Assembly (NCBI RefSeq): GCF_003576645.1
Contig: NC_044917.1
Coordinates: forward strand, 20,222,178 to 20,286,177
DNA: 64,000 nucleotides
From: Ipomoea triloba
Taxonomy: Eukaryota > Streptophyta > Magnoliopsida > Solanales > Convolvulaceae
Direction of reading: 5' to 3'
Under the pieces are notes generated by a model. The model saw only the letters and a list, made by a program, of their open reading frames with translations, was not told the origin of the DNA and ran no database searches. Position numbers and translations under genes: made by a program. Shown piece by piece: positions 36,430 through 46,698 of the stretch; positions within the stretch are counted from its first letter, which is position 1, and each line of letters starts with the position of its first letter.

Positions 36430-36865
36430 ATTGCCATAATCCCAAGAAAATTAAAACCTCTACTCCAATAGCATTCTTCCTAATTTTATTCCATAATACC
36501 ACGGGAATTATTTTAGTAAAACCAAATATATATATATGGTTATTTTATTAATTAACAATTTATATATTTCTATAAAATTTATTGCCATAATACCAATTTC
36601 TTTCATATAAGTTCCGAGCATGAGAGATTGCTCCCTCACAACTTCTGAACTCGGCAAAGTTGGCATTCGTTTCGTTGGTTTCCGATCACAACTCTGATGG
36701 ACAAGCTCAAGACTCAAGAGTAAGTGAAAATCTTTTGATTTCTTTCTTTAGATTCATGGTTATGCTTTGTTGTTCTTCCTTTCATTGTTTTGTTTATGAT
36801 TTCGTGTTAACAATTGTTTTGAAATTTTTTGTAATTCAATTTGGTGATGATATATCATTTCCTAG

Positions 36866-37294
36866 CGATAACGAAGCCCCATCTAGCTTCTCTGAGAAAG
36901 CTACGGTGGTGCATGCACCAAGAATTGCACCGACCTACTTGAATCGGTTAAAAAAGATGATTTTTTATGCGTAGTCGTCGGTACCGGTAAATCGCAAACA
37001 TTCATCGGTGTCATCTAGGGTAAATGAGAGGGGTTAGCGGAGGAAGAGGAGAAAGAGCATACCATATTCTTCCCCGCAAGTGAAGCCGAAGAAAGATTTT
37101 TTTGACTACGAGAGAGTGGATTGGAAAAAGGTAAACGTGATTCAAGGCCTTGAATTATATATTGGGGTTTTTGGGTGTAGAATAAACTGATGAAGATTGT
37201 TGAGTGCTTTTACCACCCGTATCAGCAATTAGATCATGAAGGGCAATAGATGAGGAGCAAATGGCGTGCAAAGGTTCAATTCAGTTGTTGTTAC
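36866..37294 (+). pseudogene. Second assembled copy of the ALKBH-like fragment
   Basis: Same sequence as 34150-34578, offset 2716, inside the block duplicated across the N at 36429. Probably not a separate locus. Confidence 0.5.
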
Positions 37295-39177
37295 TGTTGG
37301 TCCCGAATGGGTGGTGAAAAGTCTAGAGGGGGGGTGAATAGACTTTTCAAGCAAATTAAAAATTAATAACACTTTAACTAAAAATAATTCCAAGTGAATA
37401 AATTCAACTTGAAATGCACAGCGGAATAAGGTACGTAAAGTGCTATAATTAAAACGCAGTGAAAGAGAGGAGATATATCACATGCAATACGATAGAAATA
37501 CTTGGAATAGCTCAAATGTGATATATAATAAATTTGGCTTGCATGCGGACGTAAGAGATAACAAATAATAGCAAACCCAGATAAGAATGAATAGTGATGA
37601 ATAGTGACGAAATAGTAACTGGGTTTAGAAAATATTATGCTGCAAATTAGAGTGTGTGTGTGAGCATGAATATTATGTGTGCAGAGCAAAAATATATATA
37701 TGGGCAGTAAATAAATGAGAGAGAGATTTTTAAGTGGTTCGGCCAAACCCAGCCTACGTCCACTATACTCCTTTCACTATCTTCAATCACCCAGATACAA
37801 TAGTGAACACCAAGTGCCAACCCAGCACTTCTATCTACACCTAGTAGATATTGAGTATTTCGCACAAAGCTATACTCCTACACCAACGAGTGTCTCGCAC
37901 AAAGCTACACTCCCCAGGGTTTTCACAAGCTTCTCTTGTTACTTAGCCCTCTGTCTACACCCCGTAGAAATTTTGATACAAGGTAGTAAAAGAGAATATT
38001 TTTCTCCAACTCTCAAGGACTAGAGATATGGGTTTCTGATTTTTCGAATTTTTCTTGCTTTGCTACTCTCAGATGTTTCACACTGCCTTTCTTGTTTATC
38101 ACTTGTATATCTCTTTTTTTTTCTGCTTCTTCTTGCTCAAGTGTTCCGTATTTATAGCTGATGAAAGAATTAATCCGTTGGAAAAAATTAATTCTTTATT
38201 GTTGATCTCATGTGCTGATTGCAGTCTCCATGTGGTTTAGGTAGTGTGCTGAGTTGTATTTCCGTTGTTGTATTTCTTCAGACTTCTTCCTTTGTCTTTG
38301 CATCTCCAGATATTCCTGCGTGATGCCTCCTGATATTCTGGTCATCAGTCTCTCCGCTATTCAAAATATACAGAACTGATATTCCTCCGCTTCTTGCTCC
38401 TCTTGTTTTTCTTTCTCCCCTCCTGATATTCCTCCTCCAACTTTTCCTTTCTGGCCGAAAGGCCTTCTTTAATAACTTAGAATAATTAGTGTAGTGTATA
38501 GGCCTTCTTTAATAACTTAGAATAATTAGTGTAGTGTATAGTGTAGTGTTTGGAGCAACAATTAATTGTGTAGTGTAGTATTATTCCTGTAGATAGATTT
38601 TGGCAGCTTCTCATTGTTCCTGATATTCCTCTACCTTTGAATATAATATTCCTCCACCTTTGATTATATTTTCCTTATTTCTCTGGCAGCTCTTGTGTTT
38701 GGAATACTTGGCAGCACTTCTTCCACTTGCACTTATTCTTTATTCCACATATAGCTGGCAAAAATCATTCCCCTAGGATTCGAACACAGGACCATCTACC
38801 ACATTAACCAAGTTCATCACCAGTGAACCATTCGAATTTGTTGGTAACTTTACAGCAAATAATTTATAAGTACGAATATTCTGGAGGTCTCTAGTTTTCA
38901 TAAAATCCGTGGCTAAGAGGGTTCGAACCATGGACTTCTTGCCAACCTTACATGTCTCATATCATCTCTGCTACTTCACCCTTTGGTTATTCCTTGTGCT
39001 CCAATTAAATTTAAGCTCCGTCGGATTCGAACAAAGTTCCTTCATTCTCCAAGAATTCTTTCAAGTGGACTCCTTGACTCTTTTAGGTACATAGCTGTAC
39101 GAAATTTTTGGCTTTCTAATTTTCAAACTAAAATACATTTTTGGCTCATCAAAATCTAATTACAAATATTCCTAACA
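37295..39177 (-). mobile_element. Copia 3' LTR (1883 bp)
   Basis: On the minus strand it runs from TGTTAGGAATATTTGTAATT (39177) to GGGACCAACA (37295), a standard TG...CA LTR. It is preceded by the PPT and followed by GTTAC. It is very similar to 49053-50912, implying recent insertion. Inside are GTGTAGTGTA microsatellite-like repeats and three tRNA B-box-like motifs. Confidence 0.9.
38776..39032 (-). other. Three tRNA-like pol III B-box motifs in the LTR
   Basis: On the minus strand GTTCGAATCC occurs at 38776-38785 and 39023-39032, and GGTTCGAACCC at 38919-38929, all fitting the B-box consensus. The first is preceded by TGGTTAATGTGG (38799-38810), an A-box-like sequence, in a segment resembling a degenerate tRNA or SINE head. 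The motifs are visible; function is inference. They also occur in the other LTR copies. Confidence 0.45.
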
Positions 39178-39191
39178 ATTTCCCCCTTTTT
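39178..39191 (-). other. Polypurine tract of copia element
   Basis: The minus strand reads AAAAAGGGGGAAAT immediately before the LTR start TGTTAGG, the correct position for plus-strand priming. Confidence 0.88.
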
Positions 39192-39904
39192 GATGATGCC
39201 AAAACCTATACTCAATCATTTGGCTTAGTATTTTGAAAAATATAAACTTAAAAAAAAAATTCATTTTATTTCGACTAGCCATAGATGAGTTAACAATGAT
39301 TTTTGACCTAGAAGAATCGTTTTCAAACAAAAAAAAAAATTCCTACATGCATTATTGAGACTAGTTTAATTCATTTTGAAAAATTTCTCAATCATGCATT
39401 TTTACAAACTAAATCAAAAACAATTCTTCAAAAATTAAAATAACTTGTACTGAATAACTCCTTCCCCCTATGTATATGCCAAGAATAAATAAAGAACATG
39501 TATACCAAATATTTACCTCTTTGCGATCCTTTTTTTTAGACTTCTTTTGCACCAAATGACTGTCATTCTTTTACCCCCTTTTTGTCATCATCAAAGAAAC
39601 GCTGGATAGGAATGAAATCCTTGCTCTTGAATCATTTGCACCATGGTGCATTTGCTTGCTTGTGTCACAAGTGCAGCAAAAATTGAGTACTCCACAAAAT
39701 ATGGTACGAGACCCTAGTAATAGGATCATCCTAACCATTTCACGACAAGGCATAGCCCGATAGATCACTGTTCCCTTGTGATAAAAATGATTGAAAACCG
39801 CAATCGACGAGAACAGTAAGAGGCGATAATTAATATCTTTCGACAGTACAACCTTCCTTGAAACCCTCAATTGGTTTGAACAATTTTCACACGATCTCCT
39901 TTGC
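39192..39904. other. Upstream region of RWP-RK gene within copia element
   Basis: No gene is supported; short frames on either strand lack recognisable motifs. On the element's strand this is the untranslated stretch before the PPT. On the plus strand it is the presumptive promoter region of the RWP-RK gene. Confidence 0.5.
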
Positions 39905-39911
39905 TATAAAA
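39905..39911 (+). promoter_or_regulatory. TATA box of the RWP-RK gene
   Basis: TATAAAA lies 60 bases before the ATG at 39965, which would put transcription start near 39935-39940 with a short leader. It is on the strand opposite to the retroelement's own transcription. Confidence 0.5.
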
Positions 39912-39964
39912 TCACCATTCGTCGTTCCATCAATCTGCTTGATTTTAAAGCTTACATAAAAGAA

Positions 39965-40902
39965 ATGGCAAATACGACATATCCCTCGTCTTCGGATAAC
40001 TCTTCCTTTTGGGATGACATTATCGTATCACCGTTAAGAGATAGTGCACAAAGTATAGATTTTACTGCTGTCAAAAATTTTGAGAATGCTCCACCAGAGT
40101 CGAATGAGATAATTGCTTCACCGGGTACAGATGTTGTGGCTATTGATCAAGGTACTACTGTAGTAGTGGAGGAAGATAATACCACTGCAGCGCTAGATGT
40201 AGAAGCTATGAATGCAAGTGTATTTCGTGGGAGAAAGAGAGCTAGAAGAACATTTTGTGATACTACCACGCTAACTTTTGAAAAATTTTCTGAATATTTT
40301 TATCTGCCTTCTGAACAAGCTGCAGAGGAATTGCAGGTTGGGCGCGAAGTTTTTAAGAAAAAATTTAGGGAAGTGGGAATTTCCTACTGGCCTTATCGAA
40401 AACTCGTGAGTCTGGACAGATTGTTGGCAAAAGTTCAGGTAATTTCTATATTCCTATATCTCTTTCAACTTAACATTTTTCAAAGGGGGTTTAACAATGT
40501 GTGATATAGGAATTTGGTGAAATCAAGGATCAAGCTGAACTGCAAAGAACAATTAAGGGGCTGGAGGACGAGAGAGATGCGATACTTCAAAATCCAAATT
40601 TAGACTTGGCTGAAGCAACAGTGAGGCTTAGAGACAAATGTGACAGGAATAGTTCCAGAAAGAGAAGGTATATAGATCCAGCAGCTTTTCCTTCTACTAC
40701 TCCTGGAAGTTCATCACAAGCTCCTATAATTCCTGATTTTCCTGAATTAGCACCGGAAGCTTTTCCTTCCACTACTCCTGGGAGTTCATCACAAACTCCT
40801 ATATTTCCTGATATTCCTGAATTGGCACCAGAAGAAATACAAGAAGTACTTGCTTGGCTAGATGAGGATGTTCCTCCTCCCAAAAATATTAGTGACAAAT
40901 AA
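39965..40902 (+). CDS. RWP-RK domain protein carried antisense in a copia element
   Basis: Two exons (39965-40438 and 40510-40902) joined across a 71-bp intron with CAG|GTAATT donor and GATATAG|GAA acceptor give an intact 288-residue protein in phase 0. Residues 1-80 are acidic and Ser/Thr-rich. RGRKRARR at 88-95 is a likely nuclear signal. Residues about 103-152 form an RWP-RK-type DNA-binding domain, with FEKFSEYFYLPSEQAAEELQ leading to YWPYRK (141-146) and SLDR; the usual first Arg of RWPxRK is Tyr here. Then come a charged helix, two 25-residue repeats (217-241, 242-266) built on AFPSTTPGSSSQ, and an acidic tail. RWP-RK proteins (NLP, RKD) are plant transcription factors. It lies between pol and the 3' LTR, antisense to both, and has its own TATA box. 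Capture by the retroelement is inferred; expression is unknown. Confidence 0.78.
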
Positions 40903-41315
40903 ATACAAGTTTACACAAAATATAGTTAACAAAAAAAATTAGCACTAAGCAAGTTTGGCAATTGTGCATGTAGTGAACACACAGTGATAAATAAAAAATT
41001 GTAAAAGATTTTTGGCAAACTTCATAACCTATGTACTTAGCAGTAGCATATTTCATAAGCTAGTATATATTGAACAAACACTACTCAAGACAGTTGGAAA
41101 AGAAAATGATTTGGTACAAGAAATCAAACTTTAAACAAACAAACGTAAGGATTACAGAGCATGCACAAAAAAAATATATATATATATATATCCAATCATG
41201 AAATGCGACAAGAATTAATCACAAAACACACTTATATAACATATAAATATATGCAACGTCACATACGAATAAAATCATATACTTGAGCTATAATTAGAGA
41301 TTAAAATTTAGATAC
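40903..41315. other. Spacer between RWP-RK gene and pol
   Basis: AT-rich, non-coding. AATAAA overlaps the RWP-RK stop and could act as its poly(A) signal. A short (AT)n lies at about 41177-41191. The two genes converge here, their 3' ends 413 bases apart. Confidence 0.55.
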
Positions 41316-44300
41316 TTAGCTCAATTCAATCATGCCCATTTCATGCCTTAGAGTGATGAATCTTGATTCGCATAAAGGTTTTGTAAGGATGTCCGCAATT
41401 TGATTTTCTGTGGGTATGTACTCGATCTTTAGATCTTTCTTTTCGATGTGATCCCGGATGAAATGGTGTCTTACGTCAATGTGCTTGGTTCGTGAATGAA
41501 GTACAGGATTTTGGGTAATCGCGATTGCACTAGTATTGTCACAAAAAATACTAACATCATCGCAATTAATTCCATAATCCTTTAACTGTTGTTTCATCCA
41601 TAAAATTTGTGCACAACAACTCCCTGCTGCGATATATTCTGCTTCGGCTGTGCTTGTAGCAATGGAGTTTTGTTTCTTACAAAACCAAGAAACTAACCTT
41701 CCCCCTAAGAACTGGCACGTCCCTGAGGTACTTTTTCTATCAATTTTGCAACCTGCAAAATCTGCATCTGAAAATCCTGTTAGTTCAAAGTTACCTTCTT
41801 TTGGATACCATAATCCAACGTTGATAGTGCTTTTGAGGTAACGAATAATTTTCTTGGTCGCAAGAAAATGAGACTCTTTGGGCTGAGATTGGAATCTCGC
41901 ACATACACCTACTGAATAAGATATATCGGGTCTACTTGCAGTGAGGTATAGCAAAGATCCAATCATTCCTCGATACTTCGTTTGATCAACATCTTTGCCT
42001 TCTTCATCCTTGTCCAGTTTGAGAGATGTGCTCATTGGAATTTTGACTGAACTTTTTCCTTCTAAGCCAAATTTCTTGATAAGATCTCTTGTGTATTTGG
42101 CTTGATTAATGAATATACCTTCCTTCGATTGTTTGACTTGCAGTCCAAGAAAGTAATTTAGCTCACCCATCATGCTCATTTCGAATCTGTTTTGCATAAG
42201 CTTAGAAAATTTCTCACATAAATTTCCATTAGTACTCCCAAAAATAATATCATCAACATAAATTTGTACTAATAAAATATGATTATTTTCTTGAATTCTA
42301 AATAAGGTTTTGTCAACAAGACCTTTGGTAAAACCACAACTAATTAAGAACATTGATAGGGTATCATACCAAGCTCTAGGTGCTTGTTTTAACCCATATA
42401 ATGCCTTCTTTAGTTTATAGACCTTGTCAACTTCACCTTGTACCTCAAATCCCGGTGGTTGTTCAACATATACTTCCTCTTCAAGTAAGCCATTAAGGAA
42501 TGCACTTTTCACGTCCATTTGATAAACCGTGAAATTCTTGTATGCAGCGTAGGCTAGGAAAATTCGAATCGCTTCAAGTCTTGCAACTGGGGCAAAAGTC
42601 TCATCAAAATCTATTCCTTCTTCTTGAGAGTATCCCTTCGCGACTAGCCTTGCTTCATTCCTAACAATGATGCCGTCTTCGTTTGCTTTGTTCCTAAAGA
42701 CCCATTTAGTTCCAATAACAATGTGATTTTTTAGTCTTGGGACAAGCTCCCAAACATCATTTCTTTTAAATTGATTCAATTCTTCTTGCATAGCCTCAAT
42801 CCAGCTTGGATCATTTAGAGCTTCATCAATTTCTTTCGGTTCCATTTGAGATAGAAAGCACGCAAATAGAGCGTCTCTTGTAGAGGATCTTGTTTTCACG
42901 CCATCGTGCAAGTTTCCAATAATAAGATCTTGAGGGTGATCTTTGAGCCATCTCAAATCTGGTTGAAAGTTGTTTTGGGGAGAGGATGATAGTGTAAAGT
43001 CATTTGCAAGTGGGGTTGAGGATGATGGGTTTTGGTTTGTAAAGTTGGTTCCAATCTCATTTCTAAGGTCAGCCTCAACCTCATCCCTTAAGTCAGCCTC
43101 AACTTCATCACTTGCTGCGTGATTTATGTACTGCCCTCCAATTTCAGGGGAATTTAATTCTAGATCATTTAACCCCTGTAAAACATCATCTTCAAAAGAA
43201 TCATTAGTAACACTTAAATCATTATGGACGTTCTTACCCATATTTGAAGTATTTGGTTCTTGGGTTTTTGGTGATTCATCAAATACAACATGAATTGATT
43301 CTTCTACTACCACTGTCCTTTTGTTCAATATTCTGAATGCTCTGCTAGTAGACGAATATCCCAAAAATATTGCTTCATCTGCACGCTCATCAAATGTTTT
43401 TGGATACGATTTACCGTTATTAAGAACAAAACATTTGCAACCAAAAGAATGAAAATAGCTAAGATTAGGCTTTCTCCCTTTCCATAATTCATATGGTGTC
43501 TTGTTGTATATTTTGTGAATCATGCTTCTGTTCTGAGTATAACAAGCAGTGTTGATAGCCTCCGCCCAAAAACGTTTGGGTAGTTCGGCTGCTGAAATCA
43601 TGACTCGTGCAGCTTCTTTAAGTGTTCTATTTCTTCTTTCGGCTACACCATTTTGTTGTGGCGTCCTTGCGGCAGATAGTTGGTGCAAAATCCCTTGTGA
43701 ACTGCAGTAGGCCTGAATCACACCATTCACGAATTCTGTACCTCTGTCTGTACGGATTTTGGAGATTTTTGCGTCCTTTTCGTTTTGAAGTTGTTGCAAG
43801 AGCTCTGGCAATCTTTGTTCCACTTCGTTCTTCTTATTGATGAATATCGTCCAAGTGTACCTGGAAAAATCATCAACAACAACAAGTGTATATTTCTTAC
43901 CACTTATACTTACCGGGTCTACTGGACCAAAGAGATCCATATGTAGTAGACTAAGAGGTCTTGATGTAGATTCTTGTGTCTTAGATTTGAAAGAAGACTT
44001 GATTTGCTTTCCTTTCTGACACGCATCACAGATTTGATCCTTCTTGTATACAATGTTGGGTAAACCTTCAACTAACTTACATTTTGCAAGCTTGTTAATA
44101 GACTTGAAGTTTAAGTGATTTAATTTCCTGTGCCATTCCCAACTCGTAGTGCTTGAGTTATTTGCCATTAAACATACAGAGTCCTTCGTTGCGCTCCAAT
44201 CAACCACATACATATTTTTTTTTCTCCTTCCGGTGAGCACAGTTTTCTTTGTGGATTCTTCTTTAACTCGGCATTTGTCTTTGAAGAACTCTACAAGATA

Positions 44301-44540
44301 TCCTTTGTCGCAGAATTGGCTAGTGCTAAGGAGATTAAACTTTAGTCCTTCTACGTATGATACATTTTCAATCCTTAGACCATTCTTGATAACAGTTCTG
44401 ATTCCCTTTGTTATTCCATGATCATTTCCACCAAATATGACTTTTGGTCCTTTGATATTTCTGAACTCTACAAGACTAGCTTTATTGCCGGTCATATGTC
44501 GAGAACATCCGCTATCAAAGTACCAAATATCCTGCAACAC
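41316..44540 (-). CDS. pol: Copia Pol: protease, integrase, RT, RNase H (intact)
   Basis: An open frame of 1074 codons carries the copia domain order. The aspartic protease active site [12 protein letters not shown] is at residues 7-18. A GAG-pre-integrase zinc-binding segment follows (HRKLNHLN, later CDACQKGK), then the integrase core with [27 protein letters not shown] and [22 protein letters not shown] contains [26 protein letters not shown] and the catalytic YVDD near residues 760-763. RNase H contains [17 protein letters not shown] and [14 protein letters not shown], ending near ADILTKPL. No stop or frameshift breaks it. The nominal GTG start is only the frame opening. Translation probably comes from a gag-pol fusion, since the frame differs from gag and a splice acceptor (TTGTGTTGCAG) sits right before DIWYFDSG. 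Confidence 0.93.
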   Translation of the reverse strand: MLQDIWYFDSGCSRHMTGNKASLVEFRNIKGPKVIFGGNDHGITKGIRTVIKNGLRIENVSYVEGLKFNLLSTSQFCDKGYLVEFFKDKCRVKEESTKKTVLTGRRKKNMYVVDWSATKDSVCLMANNSSTTSWEWHRKLNHLNFKSINKLAKCKLVEGLPNIVYKKDQICDACQKGKQIKSSFKSKTQESTSRPLSLLHMDLFGPVDPVSISGKKYTLVVVDDFSRYTWTIFINKKNEVEQRLPELLQQLQNEKDAKISKIRTDRGTEFVNGVIQAYCSSQGILHQLSAARTPQQNGVAERRNRTLKEAARVMISAAELPKRFWAEAINTACYTQNRSMIHKIYNKTPYELWKGRKPNLSYFHSFGCKCFVLNNGKSYPKTFDERADEAIFLGYSSTSRAFRILNKRTVVVEESIHVVFDESPKTQEPNTSNMGKNVHNDLSVTNDSFEDDVLQGLNDLELNSPEIGGQYINHAASDEVEADLRDEVEADLRNEIGTNFTNQNPSSSTPLANDFTLSSSPQNNFQPDLRWLKDHPQDLIIGNLHDGVKTRSSTRDALFACFLSQMEPKEIDEALNDPSWIEAMQEELNQFKRNDVWELVPRLKNHIVIGTKWVFRNKANEDGIIVRNEARLVAKGYSQEEGIDFDETFAPVARLEAIRIFLAYAAYKNFTVYQMDVKSAFLNGLLEEEVYVEQPPGFEVQGEVDKVYKLKKALYGLKQAPRAWYDTLSMFLISCGFTKGLVDKTLFRIQENNHILLVQIYVDDIIFGSTNGNLCEKFSKLMQNRFEMSMMGELNYFLGLQVKQSKEGIFINQAKYTRDLIKKFGLEGKSSVKIPMSTSLKLDKDEEGKDVDQTKYRGMIGSLLYLTASRPDISYSVGVCARFQSQPKESHFLATKKIIRYLKSTINVGLWYPKEGNFELTGFSDADFAGCKIDRKSTSGTCQFLGGRLVSWFCKKQNSIATSTAEAEYIAAGSCCAQILWMKQQLKDYGINCDDVSIFCDNTSAIAITQNPVLHSRTKHIDVRHHFIRDHIEKKDLKIEYIPTENQIADILTKPLCESRFITLRHEMGMIELS

Positions 44541-45697
44541 AATTAAGTATTTTTAGGTACCCAGATTTGTTTGGGTCCTTCCTTGTTAGTGATTTTAGGC
44601 ATCCAAACCCACCTAGATCTCATTAATCCAAGATTAGGTGATTTGTAACCATTGACAGTATTATAATTATAAGGAATTTGGACATTCTTTTTGTGGGCTG
44701 GCATTTCTCCAACATTCATTTGTTTAATAAAATGAAATGCGTTGAACCTCGTTTTTGTCCATGGTTTGATTTCATCATGCCAGTCCTCTTCAGTAGGATA
44801 ATCCCTACCAAACCTCATCATCGGAAATTGTTTCCTATGAGGTCTTTGCGCACTTGACTCATTGGTAAATCTCTTACGAGAACCAAACTCATGCTTTTTA
44901 AAATTCTGCATTGGCGAAAAATTATTGCTTTGAAACTTCGGCCTTGCAGTGTTTATTCTAGCATTAGTTTGATAACCAATTCCTTGTCTCATAGTGCTAT
45001 CTTGACTTTTGACAAATTTTACTACTTGGGCTTTATTAGTTAAAGAAGTAGTAGAATTAGTCAATTTTTCAGAAATTTTAGAACATGTAGGATCATAGCC
45101 CAGTCCGGCTTTATCTCCTGAGGGTTTTTGCATATTTACCATTTTATCCATTATTTTGGATGAATGTGTAAATGATGCTATTGTCTCCCTAAGATTATGT
45201 TCTCTAATTTCTCTAGCTTTACACTCTTCTTGAAGGCGAATATTTTCAGCTTTCAAGTTTCTCATCTCAAGTAAAGCATTTTGCAATTTCTCATTTATTT
45301 TATCTTTTTCAAGAATTAGAGAATCATTGCGCTCTTTGAGTTGAGAATGAGTGTCCATAACAGTTTGACAATCTTTCATTAATTGAAATATAGATTCTCT
45401 AGAAAAAGATGAATTTACATAATCAAAAGATTTAGATGTTACCTCGTCTTCTTCTACTTCATGCGCCATTAGGCATTTTTCTTGGAAATCTAATTCACTG
45501 GTTATGCTTAGAAGACACAGCAGTGCAGTATCCTCCGTTGAGCTATCACTTTCATCACTTGAAGATTCCTCAGACCCACTTGTCTCAAGAGGGTCACTTA
45601 TTAAAGCTTTCATTTTATCCTTCTTGAATCTTCTATCCTTTGATTCAGATATTTCCTGTGGAGAGTTAGAAGTATTTTTATTTTGATTTTTACTTAC
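44532..45697 (-). other. Candidate intron joining gag to pol in frame
   Basis: On the minus strand the donor CCCAAG|GTAAGTA at 45698/45697 is a perfect consensus after gag codon 312. The acceptor ACTTAATTGTGTTGCAG|GAT at 44532/44531 has a branch-like CTTAAT and T-rich tract. Both sites are phase 0, so removal of 1166 bases fuses CPYPK to [15 protein letters not shown] and yields an uninterrupted polyprotein of about 1383 residues. It also removes the gag stop codon. No transcript evidence is available here. Confidence 0.5.
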
Positions 45698-46633
45698 CTT
45701 GGGGTATGGACATTCTGCCATGAAATGTCCTGGTTTTCTACAGTTGTAACACAAGTTTGTGTTATCATCAGAAAATTCCCTTCTTGGTCTTCTGGATGAA
45801 CTTCCTTGATTTCTTTGAGATGAATTGTTGAAGTTGTTTTTCCACATGAATTTTTTGAATTTCCTAACAAGTAAAGCAAATTGTTCGTCAGATAAAAAAT
45901 CATTATTTCCTACTAACCTTGAGTTTGATGGTTGTTCGGCTACTAAGGCTGTGGTTCTTTCTTCACGTTCCTCCTCAAGTTTTGATTTCATCTCGAACTC
46001 GTACGCTTTGAGATCACTAAAGAGTTTGTCAGTTGAAACAGTTTTTAGATCCCTATGATCTCGCATGGCTGTCACTTTCATATCCCAGCTTGACGGTAGT
46101 CCGCGGAGTATTTTGAGAGAGATTTCTTTCTGATTAATGGTCTTTCCAAGATCACTAATTTCTCCCAAAACTTTGACCAGTCTAGCCTCCATGTCCGCAA
46201 TGTTTTCACTTGGCAGCATCTTGAAGTCTTCAAACTTCTTCATTGCAATTGTGAGTTTGTTGTCTTTTTCCTGTTCGTCTCCTTCGCCGATTTGGATTAA
46301 GACATCCCACACGTCTTTAGCTGTTTTGCACTTACGGATTTTTGGGAAGATTGTATCATCCACAGCTTTGAACAGTATATCCTTAGCTATATTGTCCAGG
46401 TTACTTCGCAATCTATCGTCAGAAGTCCATTCCATCTTTGGCTTTGAAACATACTGCGGTCCATCTGGGCTTAGGATTGATGAAGGATTGACCTTCATGA
46501 TTTCAATAGGACCATCTGAGATAACATCCCACATTTCATCGTGAAGAGCGGATAAATGTACCTGCATGCGTATTTTCCAATCATCAAATTTGTCAAGAGA
46601 GAATAATAAGTTCTGAGCTAAATCTTTCTTCAT
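44543..46633 (-). CDS. gag: Copia Gag with C-terminal coiled-coil extension (intact)
   Basis: 696 codons from the ATG at 46633. The N-terminal half is the retrotransposon gag/UBN2-type capsid region ([29 protein letters not shown]). A CCHC zinc knuckle, [14 protein letters not shown], lies at residues 295-308. Residues about 425-490 are a predicted heptad-like coiled coil ([20 protein letters not shown]). The C terminus ends QIWVPKNT. The stop is 3 bases before the nominal start of pol, which is in another frame. A consensus donor AAG|GTAAGT follows Lys312, just after the zinc knuckle. Lineage looks Tork/SIRE-like by gag sequence; not resolved further. Confidence 0.92.
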   Translation of the reverse strand: MKKDLAQNLLFSLDKFDDWKIRMQVHLSALHDEMWDVISDGPIEIMKVNPSSILSPDGPQYVSKPKMEWTSDDRLRSNLDNIAKDILFKAVDDTIFPKIRKCKTAKDVWDVLIQIGEGDEQEKDNKLTIAMKKFEDFKMLPSENIADMEARLVKVLGEISDLGKTINQKEISLKILRGLPSSWDMKVTAMRDHRDLKTVSTDKLFSDLKAYEFEMKSKLEEEREERTTALVAEQPSNSRLVGNNDFLSDEQFALLVRKFKKFMWKNNFNNSSQRNQGSSSRRPRREFSDDNTNLCYNCRKPGHFMAECPYPKVSKNQNKNTSNSPQEISESKDRRFKKDKMKALISDPLETSGSEESSSDESDSSTEDTALLCLLSITSELDFQEKCLMAHEVEEDEVTSKSFDYVNSSFSRESIFQLMKDCQTVMDTHSQLKERNDSLILEKDKINEKLQNALLEMRNLKAENIRLQEECKAREIREHNLRETIASFTHSSKIMDKMVNMQKPSGDKAGLGYDPTCSKISEKLTNSTTSLTNKAQVVKFVKSQDSTMRQGIGYQTNARINTARPKFQSNNFSPMQNFKKHEFGSRKRFTNESSAQRPHRKQFPMMRFGRDYPTEEDWHDEIKPWTKTRFNAFHFIKQMNVGEMPAHKKNVQIPYNYNTVNGYKSPNLGLMRSRWVWMPKITNKEGPKQIWVPKNT

Positions 46634-46684
46634 TTTGAAGATTAGATCTGTCTAGCAGTCAAGATTTGACTCAAATAGACAACT

Positions 46685-46696
46685 GCTCTGATACCA
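46685..46696 (-). other. Primer-binding site, initiator Met tRNA
   Basis: The minus strand TGGTATCAGAGC, two bases after the LTR end GGGACCAACA, is complementary to the 3' end of plant initiator methionine tRNA and is the common copia PBS. Confidence 0.93.
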
Positions 46697-46698
46697 CT

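Noticed and set aside
33714..39144. Biological segmental duplication containing two LTRs and two AlkB-like fragments
   Set aside because: No differences noticed, with a single N exactly at the junction, best explained by contig overlap.
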